NCBI GenBank assembly: GCA_020073375.1
Contig: JAIQFG010000006.1
Location: 1 to 64,000, forward strand
Source: Terriglobia bacterium
Lineage (GTDB): Bacteria; Acidobacteriota; Terriglobia; Acidiferrales; UBA7541
Direction of reading: 5' to 3'
DNA: 64,000 nt
Shown here: piece after piece, positions 48,688 to 56,519 of the stretch
Position numbering within the stretch: position 1 is the first letter of the stretch
Layout: each line of letters starts with the position of its first letter
Translations under genes and position numbers: made by a program
Notes under the pieces: model-generated
The model's input: the letters and a program-made list of their open reading frames with translations, nothing else
What the model was told of the DNA's origin: nothing
The model's database searches: none

Positions 48688-49053
48688 TCAGAGAGGCTTG
48701 GAAGGTTTGCCTTTAATTTTCAAAGCGACTTCGGCGCCCTGCATGTACCAGATTTCCACTTTGTCTCCGTACTGGTAGCCGCCCTGGTCGAATAATTTCT
48801 GCATGCTGTCGCGGATTTGATCGGAGTACAAAAACGTGTGAACTTCCATACCGTTGGCCAGGCTGCGCACCTGAATGGAATTCGTGAACATGCGCACGAC
48901 CTCAAAACGCGTCTTGAGCGGTTTCGTGGAGGGAGGATTGCTCTTTACGGTGATGACGGGGGTGGAAATTTCTTGGGCGCGCGCGGAAACCGCCGCCACG
49001 CCAACCGCCAGCGTGGTCAAGCACAGCAGCGCGGCTCTCATATTGCGCGTCAT
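48688..49053 (-). CDS. Small secreted protein, unknown
   Basis: The 121-residue product has a signal peptide (AALLCLTTLAVGVAAVSARA-QE) and a short mature domain (FEVVRMFTNSIQVRSLANGM, YGDKVEIWYMQGAEVALKIK). No family is recognised. Its ATG directly follows the stop of the gene upstream, so they form an operon; the amrB gene follows 28 bp further on the same strand. Confidence 0.65.
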   Translation of the reverse strand: MTRNMRAALLCLTTLAVGVAAVSARAQEISTPVITVKSNPPSTKPLKTRFEVVRMFTNSIQVRSLANGMEVHTFLYSDQIRDSMQKLFDQGGYQYGDKVEIWYMQGAEVALKIKGKPSKPL

Positions 49054-49392
49054 TTATTTCATGTCGTCGAGCGTGATTTTCAGCGACTTCAGGAAACGCA
49101 GGTCCTGCGGCGTCATTTCCAGCTTGGGGATTTCGCGTTCTTCCTGCAGGATTTCCTGGTCCACCTGAATGTGCAGGGATTCAAGGAATCGCCGGTCGTT
49201 GGAAGTGATCTTCGAGTCCTCAGCGTCGCGGCGCGCCAAGCCGATGGTGGCGTCCAGCTTCAACACGATGTCGAATCCTGCGGCGCGCACTTCGGCGATG
49301 GCTTCGGTGATGCGCGGAGATTCCGACACGGTATCATTGATCGCGTGGCCCAGCTCGCGCAGCAGTTGTTTCAGGTGATTGTCCAGTTGCAC
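49054..49392 (-). CDS. Small helical cytoplasmic protein, unknown
   Basis: The 112-residue product from GTG 49392 (GGAGG four or five bases before) is helical: LKQLLRELGHAINDTVSESP, ITEAIAEVRAAGFDIVLKLD. It then shows a short duplicated motif, SNDRRFLESLHIQVD and TPQDLRFLKSLKITLDD, which share DxRFLxSLxIxxD. No family is recognised. It abuts the secreted-protein gene downstream. Confidence 0.6.
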   Translation of the reverse strand: MQLDNHLKQLLRELGHAINDTVSESPRITEAIAEVRAAGFDIVLKLDATIGLARRDAEDSKITSNDRRFLESLHIQVDQEILQEEREIPKLEMTPQDLRFLKSLKITLDDMK

Positions 49393-49540
49393 GACGCCTC
49401 CCTCAGGCAAGATGCCTCTGGCTAAATTGTATGGCGCGGGGGATTCGGAAACAAGTCCCGGCAAGGCGCAGCGGGTGTCCAATCCGCCCACGGCCCGGTT
49501 GGCGGCTGTGGAGCGGTGTGTTTTGTACTAGAATTCCAGT

Positions 49541-49795
49541 GTGGCCACGCAACCCATGGGACTGTTCGCGACGATGCGGCACTCGCTGCGCGTGCTGTGG
49601 CGCGCGGCGCGCGAACTGTTTCATGAGGTCACGGGTACGCTGTTTTTCCTGATCGCGGTTTCCGCGCTCACTTCCGCGTGGCGTACCTGGCATCGCGGCG
49701 CGGGACATTGGCTGGTCGGCTTGAGCGCGGGTTACGGCGTGCTGATGATCCTGTTCGGCGTTTTGTCTTTCCGCGATTCGCGGCGCGTGCGATGA
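49541..49795 (+). CDS. Small membrane protein coupled to acyl-CoA mutase
   Basis: The 84-residue product has two membrane helices ([14 protein letters not shown] and [21 protein letters not shown]) and an amphipathic start ([17 protein letters not shown]). It starts at GTG 49541 or ATG 49556; neither has a strong ribosome site. Its stop overlaps the mutase ATG as ATGA, so the two are translationally coupled. Function is unknown. Confidence 0.55.
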   Translation: MATQPMGLFATMRHSLRVLWRAARELFHEVTGTLFFLIAVSALTSAWRTWHRGAGHWLVGLSAGYGVLMILFGVLSFRDSRRVR

Positions 49796-51453
49796 GCCTG
49801 CCTTCCGAAAAGCCGGCGCGGCAGATGCCCCGTAAATCCGCTGCATCCGGCGAGCGCAAAAGCATCTTCACGACGATGGGCGGCATTCCGCTGAAAGCCG
49901 TCTACACGCAGGAAGATCTGGCGGGCGCCCGCGCCGAAGCCCCTGGCGAATCTTCGATCGGAGTCCCCGGAGAATTTCCTTACACGCGCGGCATTTATCC
50001 CACGATGTACCGTGGGCGTCTGTGGACCATGCGGCAGTACGCGGGATTCGGCACTGCGGCGCAGTCCAACGAACGCTACCGCTACTTGCTCGCGAACGGG
50101 CAATCCGGTTTGTCCGTCGCGTTTGATCTGCCCACGCAAATCGGACTTGATTCCGACCATCCGCGCTCGTCGGGGGAAGTCGGCAAAGTGGGCGTGGCGA
50201 TCGATTCGCTCGAGGACATGGAGACGCTGTTTGACGGCATCCCGCTTGAACGCGTGTCCACGTCCATGACCATCAATTCGACGGCCGCGATTCTGCTGGC
50301 GCTATATGTGGCCGTGGCCAAAAAGCAGGGCGCGAACCTCGCGAAGCTTGCCGGGACCGTGCAGAACGATATTTTGAAGGAATACATCGCGCGCGGCACG
50401 TACATCTATCCGCCGCGCCCGGCCATGCGCATTGTGACCGATTTATTCGCGTGGTGCCGCACGGAATTGCCGGCGTGGAATACGATTTCGATTTCGGGGT
50501 ACCACATCCGCGAGGCTGGATCGACGGCGGCGCAGGAAATAGCGTTCACGCTGGCCGACGCGATTGCCTATGTGGATGCGGCGATCGCCTCTGGCCTGGC
50601 CGTCGATGAGTTCGCTCCGCGGCTCTCGTTTTTCTTCAACGCGCACAACGATCTGCTCGAGGAGATTGCCAAGTACCGCGCCGCGCGACGCCTGTGGGCG
50701 CACCTGATGCGCGAGCGATTTGGCGCGCGCAATCCCGCTTCGCTGATGCTGCGTTTTCACGCGCAGACGGCCGGAAGTTCGCTGACCGCGCAGCAGCCGG
50801 AAAATAATATTGTACGCGTGGCAATTCAGGCGCTCGGAGCGGTGCTCGGCGGCTGCCAATCCCTGCACACCAACTCGATGGACGAAGCCCTGGCCTTGCC
50901 CACCGAGGACGCCGCGCTTCTGGCGTTGCGCACACAGCAGATCATCGCGCACGAAACCGGCGCGGCCAATACCGTCGATCCGGCCGGAGGCTCCTACGCC
51001 ATCGAACAATTGACGGACGAACTGGAATCCCGCGCCCGGGACTACATCGCCAAAATCGACGCGCTCGGCGGAATGCTGCGCGCCATCGAAACCGGATACG
51101 TCCAAGGCGAAATCCAGAAGGCCGCGTACGAATACCAGCGTGCCGTCGAGGCCGGCGAGCAGATCGTGGTTGGCGTAAACCAGTTCGTTGCGGAAAAGGA
51201 GATCGCCATTCCCATTCTGCGCGTCGATCCGGACATCGAGCGGGCGCAAGTGGAGCGCGTGCGGGCAATGCGCGCGCGGCGCGAATCGGCGCGGGCCGCC
51301 GCGAAGGTCGCGGAAGTCGAGCGCCGCGCGCGTTCCGGAGAAAATCTGATGCCGGCCATCGCGGACGCGGTCGAGGCGCTCGCGACGGTCGGAGAAATTT
51401 CCGATGCCATGCGGCGCGTGTTTGGCGAGTACACCGAATCGGTGGTGTTGTGA
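49792..51453 (+). CDS. Methylmalonyl-CoA mutase-type large subunit, catalytic domain only
   Basis: The 553-residue protein is the acyl-CoA mutase barrel: [120 protein letters not shown] and [20 protein letters not shown]. The arginine in [12 protein letters not shown] and the tyrosine in RQYAGF fit carboxylate-bearing methylmalonyl-CoA rather than isobutyryl-CoA. The C-terminal cobalamin-binding domain (DxHxxG) is absent, so a separate small subunit must exist elsewhere. GlmS/MutB-type partner genes are not in the window. ATG 49792 overlaps the upstream stop. Confidence 0.9.
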   Translation: MSLPSEKPARQMPRKSAASGERKSIFTTMGGIPLKAVYTQEDLAGARAEAPGESSIGVPGEFPYTRGIYPTMYRGRLWTMRQYAGFGTAAQSNERYRYLLANGQSGLSVAFDLPTQIGLDSDHPRSSGEVGKVGVAIDSLEDMETLFDGIPLERVSTSMTINSTAAILLALYVAVAKKQGANLAKLAGTVQNDILKEYIARGTYIYPPRPAMRIVTDLFAWCRTELPAWNTISISGYHIREAGSTAAQEIAFTLADAIAYVDAAIASGLAVDEFAPRLSFFFNAHNDLLEEIAKYRAARRLWAHLMRERFGARNPASLMLRFHAQTAGSSLTAQQPENNIVRVAIQALGAVLGGCQSLHTNSMDEALALPTEDAALLALRTQQIIAHETGAANTVDPAGGSYAIEQLTDELESRARDYIAKIDALGGMLRAIETGYVQGEIQKAAYEYQRAVEAGEQIVVGVNQFVAEKEIAIPILRVDPDIERAQVERVRAMRARRESARAAAKVAEVERRARSGENLMPAIADAVEALATVGEISDAMRRVFGEYTESVVL

Positions 51454-51457
51454 TCGA

Positions 51458-51544
51458 GTAGGACAGGCTTCAGCCTGTCGATCTTAGTCGCACCAAGTTC
51501 GATCGCGCGCCAACCAACCCCGACAGGCTGAAGCCTGTCCTACC
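51458..51544. repeat. Family A palindromic element, paired hairpins
   Basis: GTAGGACAGGCTTCAGCC-TGTCGATC is mirrored by ACCCCGACAGGCTGAAGCC-TGTCCTACC. It fills the space between the mutase and maf genes. Confidence 0.85.
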
Positions 51545-51547
51545 TTT

Positions 51548-52141
51548 ATGCCCATGAAGATAATTTTGGCCTCCAGCTCTCCGCGCCGCGCGGAGGTTTT
51601 GCGCGATGCGGGAATCTCGTTTGAAATCCGGGCAACGCACGTGGATGAAGCCGAGCGTCAGGGTGAGTCCGCGCAGGCCATGGTCGCGCGGCTGGCCGAG
51701 GCTAAGGCCCGTGCAGCCGGGGGACAGATCGGCGGAAGCGCGGGCAATTGCATTGTCGTCGGCGCGGATACAACGGTGGAGTTGGAAGGCGAAATACTAG
51801 GCAAGCCCCGCGACGCCGCGCACGCGCGTGAAATGCTGACCGCGCTGAGCGAGCGCACGCATCGAGTGCTTACGGGAATTTTCCTGCTGCGGTTGCCGGA
51901 CAGCGCCACGCGCGCCGCCGTCGAAACCACGTCGGTGACGTTCGTTCCGCTCCAGCGCGGCGAAATCGATGCCTACGTGGCGGGCGGCGAGCCGATGGAC
52001 AAGGCCGGCGCATATGGAATTCAGGGGGTTGCCGGGCGATACATTTCCAGAATCGATGGGTGCTATTTCAACGTGGTGGGATTGCCTCTGGCGCGGCTCT
52101 ACACACTGCTTCGCGAGCTTGGGTGGATGGACCAGGAATAA
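51548..52141 (+). CDS. maf: Maf-family nucleotide pyrophosphatase
   Basis: The 197-residue protein shows the Maf signature IILASSSPRRAEVLRDAGIS, then IVVGADTTVELEGEILGKPR, ALSERTHRVLTGIFLL, AYVAGGEPMDKAGAYGIQGV and RIDGCYFNVVGLPLARLY. Maf enzymes hydrolyse non-canonical or canonical NTPs such as dTTP/UTP to the monophosphate and pyrophosphate. Start 51548 or 51554 (ATG-CCC-ATG). An intrinsic terminator follows directly. Confidence 0.95.
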   Translation: MPMKIILASSSPRRAEVLRDAGISFEIRATHVDEAERQGESAQAMVARLAEAKARAAGGQIGGSAGNCIVVGADTTVELEGEILGKPRDAAHAREMLTALSERTHRVLTGIFLLRLPDSATRAAVETTSVTFVPLQRGEIDAYVAGGEPMDKAGAYGIQGVAGRYISRIDGCYFNVVGLPLARLYTLLRELGWMDQE

Positions 52142-52153
52142 CCGATAAGCAAG

Positions 52154-52178
52154 AAGGGCAGCCCGGTGGGCCGCCCTT
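52154..52178 (+). terminator. Intrinsic terminator after maf
   Basis: AAGGGCAGCCC and GGGCCGCCCTT pair around GGT with one A-C mismatch, followed by ATGTCTTATTTTTT. It lies 12 bases past the maf stop. Confidence 0.85.
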
Positions 52179-52214
52179 ATGTCTTATTTTTTAGCCGGGC
52201 AAATTTCGGAAGAA

Positions 52215-52433
52215 CTACTTCTTTTCCTCGGCCGCCGGAGCTGAGGTGGGTGCAGCGGGAGGAGACACTTGCGTTGTCTGCGCCGGAGGTTGTCCCGCGC
52301 CGTGCATGCCTTCCTTGAAACTGCGGATCCCTTCACCCAGGCCGCGCATCACTTCCGGGATCTTCTTGCCACCGAACAATAGCACTACGATGGCCAACAC
52401 AACCAGCCAATGAAATGGGCTGAACTCTCCCAT
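52215..52433 (-). CDS. tatA: Sec-independent translocase protein TatA/E
   Basis: The 72-residue protein has the TatA design: a short N-terminal helix ([20 protein letters not shown]), the [20 protein letters not shown] hinge and amphipathic helix, and a Pro/Ala-rich tail. It forms the pore for folded proteins carrying twin-arginine signals, such as the amidohydrolase at 21.0 kb. No tatC is in the window. ATG 52433 is preferred over the frame extension upstream, which lacks the family pattern. Confidence 0.95.
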   Translation of the reverse strand: MGEFSPFHWLVVLAIVVLLFGGKKIPEVMRGLGEGIRSFKEGMHGAGQPPAQTTQVSPPAAPTSAPAAEEKK

Positions 52434-52565
52434 AATGTACCTGCCTTTTGAGTCGAATCCCGCTGAAATAACGGGCACTTCCATGGACTCAATAGCGAAA
52501 GTATACCACGTTCGCCCTTCGGTTTCCGCTAGTCAGAAATCCGCACGGTGGCGGAAATTAGATTG

Positions 52566-52593
52566 GTAGGACAGGCAAGAGTGCCTGTCCTAC
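52566..52593. repeat. Family A single hairpin
   Basis: GTAGGACAGGCAAGAGTGCC-TGTCCTAC is a perfect palindrome downstream of pyrF. Its inner arms differ from the copy at 51458 but pair as well. Confidence 0.9.
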
Positions 52594-52653
52594 TAAAAGC
52601 CTCTAACGCATGGATTGCCGTATTTCATACTTAAGGAAAGAATCGGTGAAACC

Positions 52654-53406
52654 CTAAGGAAGAGCCGACGCAATTTCCTCCAGGATGGCCCGCGCCGCGG
52701 CTTCCGGATCGGGTGCCGCCGTAATTGGCCGGCCGACCACCACATAATCCGCGCCATTGCGAATCGCCTGGCCCGGGGTCGCAATACGCGCTTGATCGTC
52801 TTTCGGGCGCTTGGCCGCACGGCCTGTACTGCCGTCAACCGACGGCCGTACGCCGGGAACCACGATCAGGAAATCCTTGCCGCAAGCTCGGCGAATCGCC
52901 CTGGCTTCCTGGGGCGAAGCCACAACACCGTCCAAGCCGGACTTCTTCGCGAGCCGTGCAAGGGCGACTACTCGCCTGGAAGCGGGCCCTGCGATTCCCA
53001 CATTCTTCAGCGCCGCGTTGTCCATGCTAGTGAGTATGGTCACGCCAATGACGCGCGGACGTTGCGCTGGGGGAATCTTTGAAGCGTCCCGCACACTGGC
53101 CGCGGCGCGCATCATTTCCATCCCGCCGAGCGTGTGAATATTCAGCAAGCGCACCCCGGGCAAGGAGAAGGCACTGGCCACAGCCCCGGTGACGGTATTG
53201 GGAATGTCATGGAATTTCAGGTCTAGAAAGATTTCCGGCCCCAGCTGGCGTATTTTCTCCAGTGCGGCAGGGCCGGCAGCGGTGAATAACTGTATATTTA
53301 TCTTAAACATGCCAACCAAGGGGGCCAACGTTTGGGAAATTTCAAAAGCGGGTTCCAAAGAGGGGTAATCGAGTGCAACGATCAGTTTTTGCCGGGCTTT
53401 TTCCAT
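52654..53406 (-). CDS. pyrF: Orotidine 5'-phosphate decarboxylase
   Basis: The 250-residue enzyme makes UMP from OMP, the last step of pyrimidine synthesis. It shows KLIVALDYPSLEPAFEI, MFKINIQLFTAAGPAALEKI, the catalytic FLDLKFHDIPNTVTGAV (DxKxxD), VIGVTILTSMD, GLDGVVASPQEARAIRRACG, LIVVPGVRPS and DYVVVGRPI. Its ATG overlaps the rlpA stop as ATGA, so it is translated from a pyrD-rlpA-pyrF message. Confidence 0.95.
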   Translation of the reverse strand: MEKARQKLIVALDYPSLEPAFEISQTLAPLVGMFKINIQLFTAAGPAALEKIRQLGPEIFLDLKFHDIPNTVTGAVASAFSLPGVRLLNIHTLGGMEMMRAAASVRDASKIPPAQRPRVIGVTILTSMDNAALKNVGIAGPASRRVVALARLAKKSGLDGVVASPQEARAIRRACGKDFLIVVPGVRPSVDGSTGRAAKRPKDDQARIATPGQAIRNGADYVVVGRPITAAPDPEAAARAILEEIASALP

Positions 53407-53831
53407 CAGGGACGTTTCGGCACCTCCAGAAGCTCGATCTTCACGCGTGTAACGCCTCGGTCCTGCATGCCCAGGCGGCAGGCTACCAGATAGGAGAGGT
53501 CCAGTTCCCGGTCGTCAATGAATGGCCCGCGGTCGTTGATCCTTACCAGTTGGGCCGCGTGTGTCCTGGGGTTCGAGACGCGGATCAAGGAGCCAAAGGG
53601 AAGGTTGGGGCTGGCGCCGGTGGACGCATACATGTCGTATTTCTCGCCGCTGGCGGTCTTGCGTCCCTGAAACTTGGCGCCGTACCAGGTAGCCTTGCCG
53701 GACCAGGTTCGCATCGGTTTAAGAGGCTGGCTGGTATGGGCGACCAGAGGAGCTTCCAAGCCCTGAGCCACCAGGAACATCAATGGCAACCAGCGGAGGG
53801 CGGCCCAAATCATGAAAAGTCGCCTGCGCAT
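53406..53831 (-). CDS. rlpA: RlpA-family septal ring lytic transglycosylase-like protein
   Basis: The 141-residue product has an N-terminal export helix (MIWAALRWLPLMFLVAQGLE) and a double-psi barrel RlpA domain: SGKATWYGAKFQGRKTASGE, KYDMYASTGASPNLPFGSLI, RVSNPRTHAAQLVRINDRGP and FIDDRELDLSYLVACRLGM. The Asp of NDRGPF and the Lys/Glu of TASGEKYD are the usual active-site places. RlpA cuts naked glycan strands at the septum. No SPOR domain is present. GGGGG before ATG 53831 decides the start. It lies between pyrD and pyrF and overlaps pyrF. Confidence 0.85.
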   Translation of the reverse strand: MRRRLFMIWAALRWLPLMFLVAQGLEAPLVAHTSQPLKPMRTWSGKATWYGAKFQGRKTASGEKYDMYASTGASPNLPFGSLIRVSNPRTHAAQLVRINDRGPFIDDRELDLSYLVACRLGMQDRGVTRVKIELLEVPKRP

Positions 53832-53887
53832 ATTGTCCCCCCTGAGGACCGGTAACATGTAAAGCGTAGCACGAGCCCTGGCCCTAT

Positions 53888-54823
53888 TCAAGAACAATCG
53901 ACCTGTAACGACGCTGTTAAACTACTGATATCATTTATCTTACACTTTCCACAGGCGATTTCCAAGGCTTCTACCAGCCTCTGGCACGCATCCGGGCGCG
54001 CAAAGTTGGCGGTTCCGACCTGCACGGCCCTGGCGCCGACTATCAAGTATTCCATTACATCTTCGGGCGTTTCGACCCCGCCCAGCCCGACGATGGGGAT
54101 CTTGACGGCGCGGCTGGCTTCATACACCAGACGAATGGTAATCGGCTTGATCGCCGGGCCCGAAAGGCCTCCGGTTACCCTGCCAATCCTTGATTTGCGG
54201 GTCTGGATATCCACGCTCATGGCCTGGTATGTGTTTGCCACCGTGAGGGCGTCAGCGCCGGCATTCTCTGCTGCCCGTGCGATCAAGGCGATATCTGTCA
54301 CATTCGGCGAGAGTTTGACCCAAAGCGGGCGGCGGGCGGCGCGGCGGGCGGCGCCTACCACTTCCGAAACCATTTGGGGGTCGCTCCCGAATTGCAGGCC
54401 GCCGTGAGCCGTGTTCGGGCAGGAGATATTCAACTCGTACCCGGCCAGGCCTTCCGCTTCCTCCAGAATCCGGATCACGCCAACATATTCTTCAACCGAG
54501 TACCCAAACACGTTTGCGATGACATGGGTGCGATAGGCCCGCAGCGCCGGGAGTTTTTCCGCCACAAAGGCGCGGACGCCGATATTTTGCAGGCCGACGG
54601 CGTTGAGCATCCCGGAGGGAGTTTCGCACAGGCGGGGAGCGGCGGCGCCCGCCATGGGCTCAAGCGAAAGCCCCTTGACGACAATTCCGCCGAGGCGGTT
54701 GAGATCGAGCAGGTGAGCGAATTCGACGCCATACCCGAACGTGCCGCTGGCCGCAATTACAGGGTTGGAGAGGCGCAGAGCGCCGACTTCGACGGAGAGA
54801 TCGACTGCGGCCGAAACGGTCAC
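53888..54823 (-). CDS. pyrD: Dihydroorotate dehydrogenase, class 1B catalytic subunit
   Basis: The 311-residue FMN enzyme oxidises dihydroorotate to orotate. Motifs are LSNPVIAASGTFGYGVEFAH, GGIVVKGLSLEPMAGAAAPR, MLNAVGLQNIGVRAF, YELNISCPNTAHGGLQFGSD with the class 1 catalytic cysteine, PLWVKLSPNVTDIALIARAA, GGLSGPAIKPITIRLVYEA and PIVGLGGVETPEDVMEYLI. The class 1B type normally works with PyrK to pass electrons to NAD; no pyrK is seen here. GTG 54823 is chosen because it gives the usual length; upstream in-frame sequence is atypical. Confidence 0.9.
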   Translation of the reverse strand: MTVSAAVDLSVEVGALRLSNPVIAASGTFGYGVEFAHLLDLNRLGGIVVKGLSLEPMAGAAAPRLCETPSGMLNAVGLQNIGVRAFVAEKLPALRAYRTHVIANVFGYSVEEYVGVIRILEEAEGLAGYELNISCPNTAHGGLQFGSDPQMVSEVVGAARRAARRPLWVKLSPNVTDIALIARAAENAGADALTVANTYQAMSVDIQTRKSRIGRVTGGLSGPAIKPITIRLVYEASRAVKIPIVGLGGVETPEDVMEYLIVGARAVQVGTANFARPDACQRLVEALEIACGKCKINDISSLTASLQVDCS

Positions 54824-54949
54824 GGCGGGGATTTTAGCACGCGCGTGCGATCGCCGGCGCCGTGACTGTGGAAAAACCTGCCCGGTCAGGCAGGAATCGC
54901 GCATAACACGCTTCGGGACGGGCATTCTGTGTGCTAGCATGTTCGACCG

Positions 54950-55498
54950 ATGAAAGTCGTGGAAAGAAATCAATTGATGACCGCGACCGAGATCGATCGC
55001 ACGGTGCAGCGGCTGGCGCACGAAATCGTTGAAAAGAGCGGCGGGACCGCGAATCTGGCGCTGATCGGAATCCGGCGGCGCGGCGTGCCGCTGGCAGCGC
55101 GCATCGCAAAGGCCATGCGCGGAATCGACGGCGTCGACGTTCCCGTGGGAACGCTGGACATCACGCTCTACCGCGACGATCTTTCAAAAGTAGCCGCGCA
55201 ACCCGTGCTGCAATCCAGCGACATTCCGTTTTCCACCGATGACAAGGACCTAGTGGTGGTTGACGACGTGCTGTATACCGGGCGGACCATTCGCGCGGCC
55301 ATGAACGGATTGTTCGATCTGGGACGGCCAAAACGCATCCGCCTGTGTGTGCTGATCGATCGCGGGCACCGCGAGCTTCCCGTGGAGGCCACGTTCATCG
55401 GCCGCACGGTGCAGACCAGCGACATGGAAATCATCGAAGTCCGCCTGAATGAGATTGACGGGGAAGAGCGCGTGATGCTGGTCGAGCGCGTTCCCTGA
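54950..55498 (+). CDS. pyrR: PyrR pyrimidine operon regulator/uracil phosphoribosyltransferase
   Basis: The 182-residue protein matches PyrR: EIDRTVQRLAHEIVEKSGG, LALIGIRRRGVPLAARIAKA, VPVGTLDITLYRDDLSKVAA, the PRPP site LVVVDDVLYTGRTIRAAMN, IRLCVLIDRGHRELPVEATF and VGRTVQ-like IGRTVQTSDMEIIEVRL. PyrR binds UMP and attenuates pyr mRNA, and has weak phosphoribosyltransferase activity. It is first in a pyrR-pyrB-pyrC operon, 126 bp from the divergent pyrD start. ATG 54950 or 54977 could serve as start. Confidence 0.9.
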   Translation: MKVVERNQLMTATEIDRTVQRLAHEIVEKSGGTANLALIGIRRRGVPLAARIAKAMRGIDGVDVPVGTLDITLYRDDLSKVAAQPVLQSSDIPFSTDDKDLVVVDDVLYTGRTIRAAMNGLFDLGRPKRIRLCVLIDRGHRELPVEATFIGRTVQTSDMEIIEVRLNEIDGEERVMLVERVP

Positions 55499-55511
55499 AC
55501 CCGGCGGGAGG

Positions 55512-56519
55512 ATGATGGCGCCGGGTGAATTTCCGAGGACAGTTGTGTCATTTCGCTTCGGCCACATGCTCGGTATAGAACCGCTCAGCGCCGAAGAAAT
55601 CGTATTTTTACTCGACCAATCAAAACCCTTCCAGGAAATCCAGCGCCACCCGCTGAAAAAACTGGCCACGCTGCGCGGAAAGACCGTGGCGCTGGCGTTT
55701 TTCGAGCCTTCGACGCGGACGCGCATCAGCTTTGCGACGGCGGCGTCGCGGCTGGGCGCGGACCAGATGAACCTGCAGGCAGAATCCTCGAGCCTGAAGA
55801 AAGGGGAGTCGCTGCTGGACACGGTGCGGACGCTGGACGCGATGCGGCCGGATTGTATCGTGATACGACATAGTTCCTCCGGCGCCCCCGAATTCGTGAC
55901 AAAATACCTCCCGCTGCCGGTGATCAACGCCGGGGACGGCACCCACGAGCATCCCTCGCAGGCGCTGCTCGATGCACTGACCATTCGCGACCGCCTCGGC
56001 GCGCTGGAAGGGCTGAACGTCACGATTCTCGGCGACATCCTGCATAGCCGCGTGGCGCGCTCGAATATTCATCTGCTATCGAAATTCGGATGCCGGTTTA
56101 CGCTGTGCGGCCCGGCGATGTGGCTGCCGCGGGAACTGGAATGCCTTGGCCGCGCGGGAACTTCCATTCGGCGGGTGACGCGAATTGCGGAAGCCCTGGA
56201 AGGCGCGGACGTGGTGTTGACGCTGCGCGTGCAGCAGGAACGGCTGCACGAGCCGTCGCTTTCGATCGACGAATACGTGCTCCAATACCAACTGACGCCG
56301 GAGCGTTTGCGAATTGCCAAGCCCGGCGCGCTGGTGCTGCATCCCGGTCCCATGATTCGCGGCCTGGAAATCGATCCCGCGGTGGCCGACGGGCCGCAAT
56401 CGTGCGTGCTCGAGCAAGTGACCAACGGGCTGGCCGTGCGCATGGCGCTGCTGTTCCTGATGATCGGCGCAGCCGCGGATACGCCCCCGGAAAAGGAATC
56501 CTCTCATGCTGCTGATTAG
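55512..56519 (+). CDS. pyrB: Aspartate carbamoyltransferase catalytic subunit
   Basis: The 335-residue enzyme joins carbamoyl phosphate to aspartate. It shows the carbamoyl-phosphate motif LAFFEPSTRTRISFATAASR (about residue 62), NLQAESSSLKKGESLLDTVR, IVIRHSSSGAPEF, INAGDGTHEHPSQALLDALT, VTILGDILHSRVARSNIHLL, VVLTLRVQQERL and VLHPGPMIRGLEIDP. It starts 13 bp after pyrR and overlaps pyrC by 14 bp, so the three are co-transcribed. No pyrI regulatory chain is present. The GGGAGG directly before ATG makes the exact start (55512 or later) uncertain. Confidence 0.95.
   Translation: MMAPGEFPRTVVSFRFGHMLGIEPLSAEEIVFLLDQSKPFQEIQRHPLKKLATLRGKTVALAFFEPSTRTRISFATAASRLGADQMNLQAESSSLKKGESLLDTVRTLDAMRPDCIVIRHSSSGAPEFVTKYLPLPVINAGDGTHEHPSQALLDALTIRDRLGALEGLNVTILGDILHSRVARSNIHLLSKFGCRFTLCGPAMWLPRELECLGRAGTSIRRVTRIAEALEGADVVLTLRVQQERLHEPSLSIDEYVLQYQLTPERLRIAKPGALVLHPGPMIRGLEIDPAVADGPQSCVLEQVTNGLAVRMALLFLMIGAAADTPPEKESSHAAD

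Noticed and set aside
16743..52593. Repeats considered as a CRISPR array
   Set aside because: Copies are scattered over 36 kb, palindromic, and not separated by regular unique spacers; no cas genes are present.
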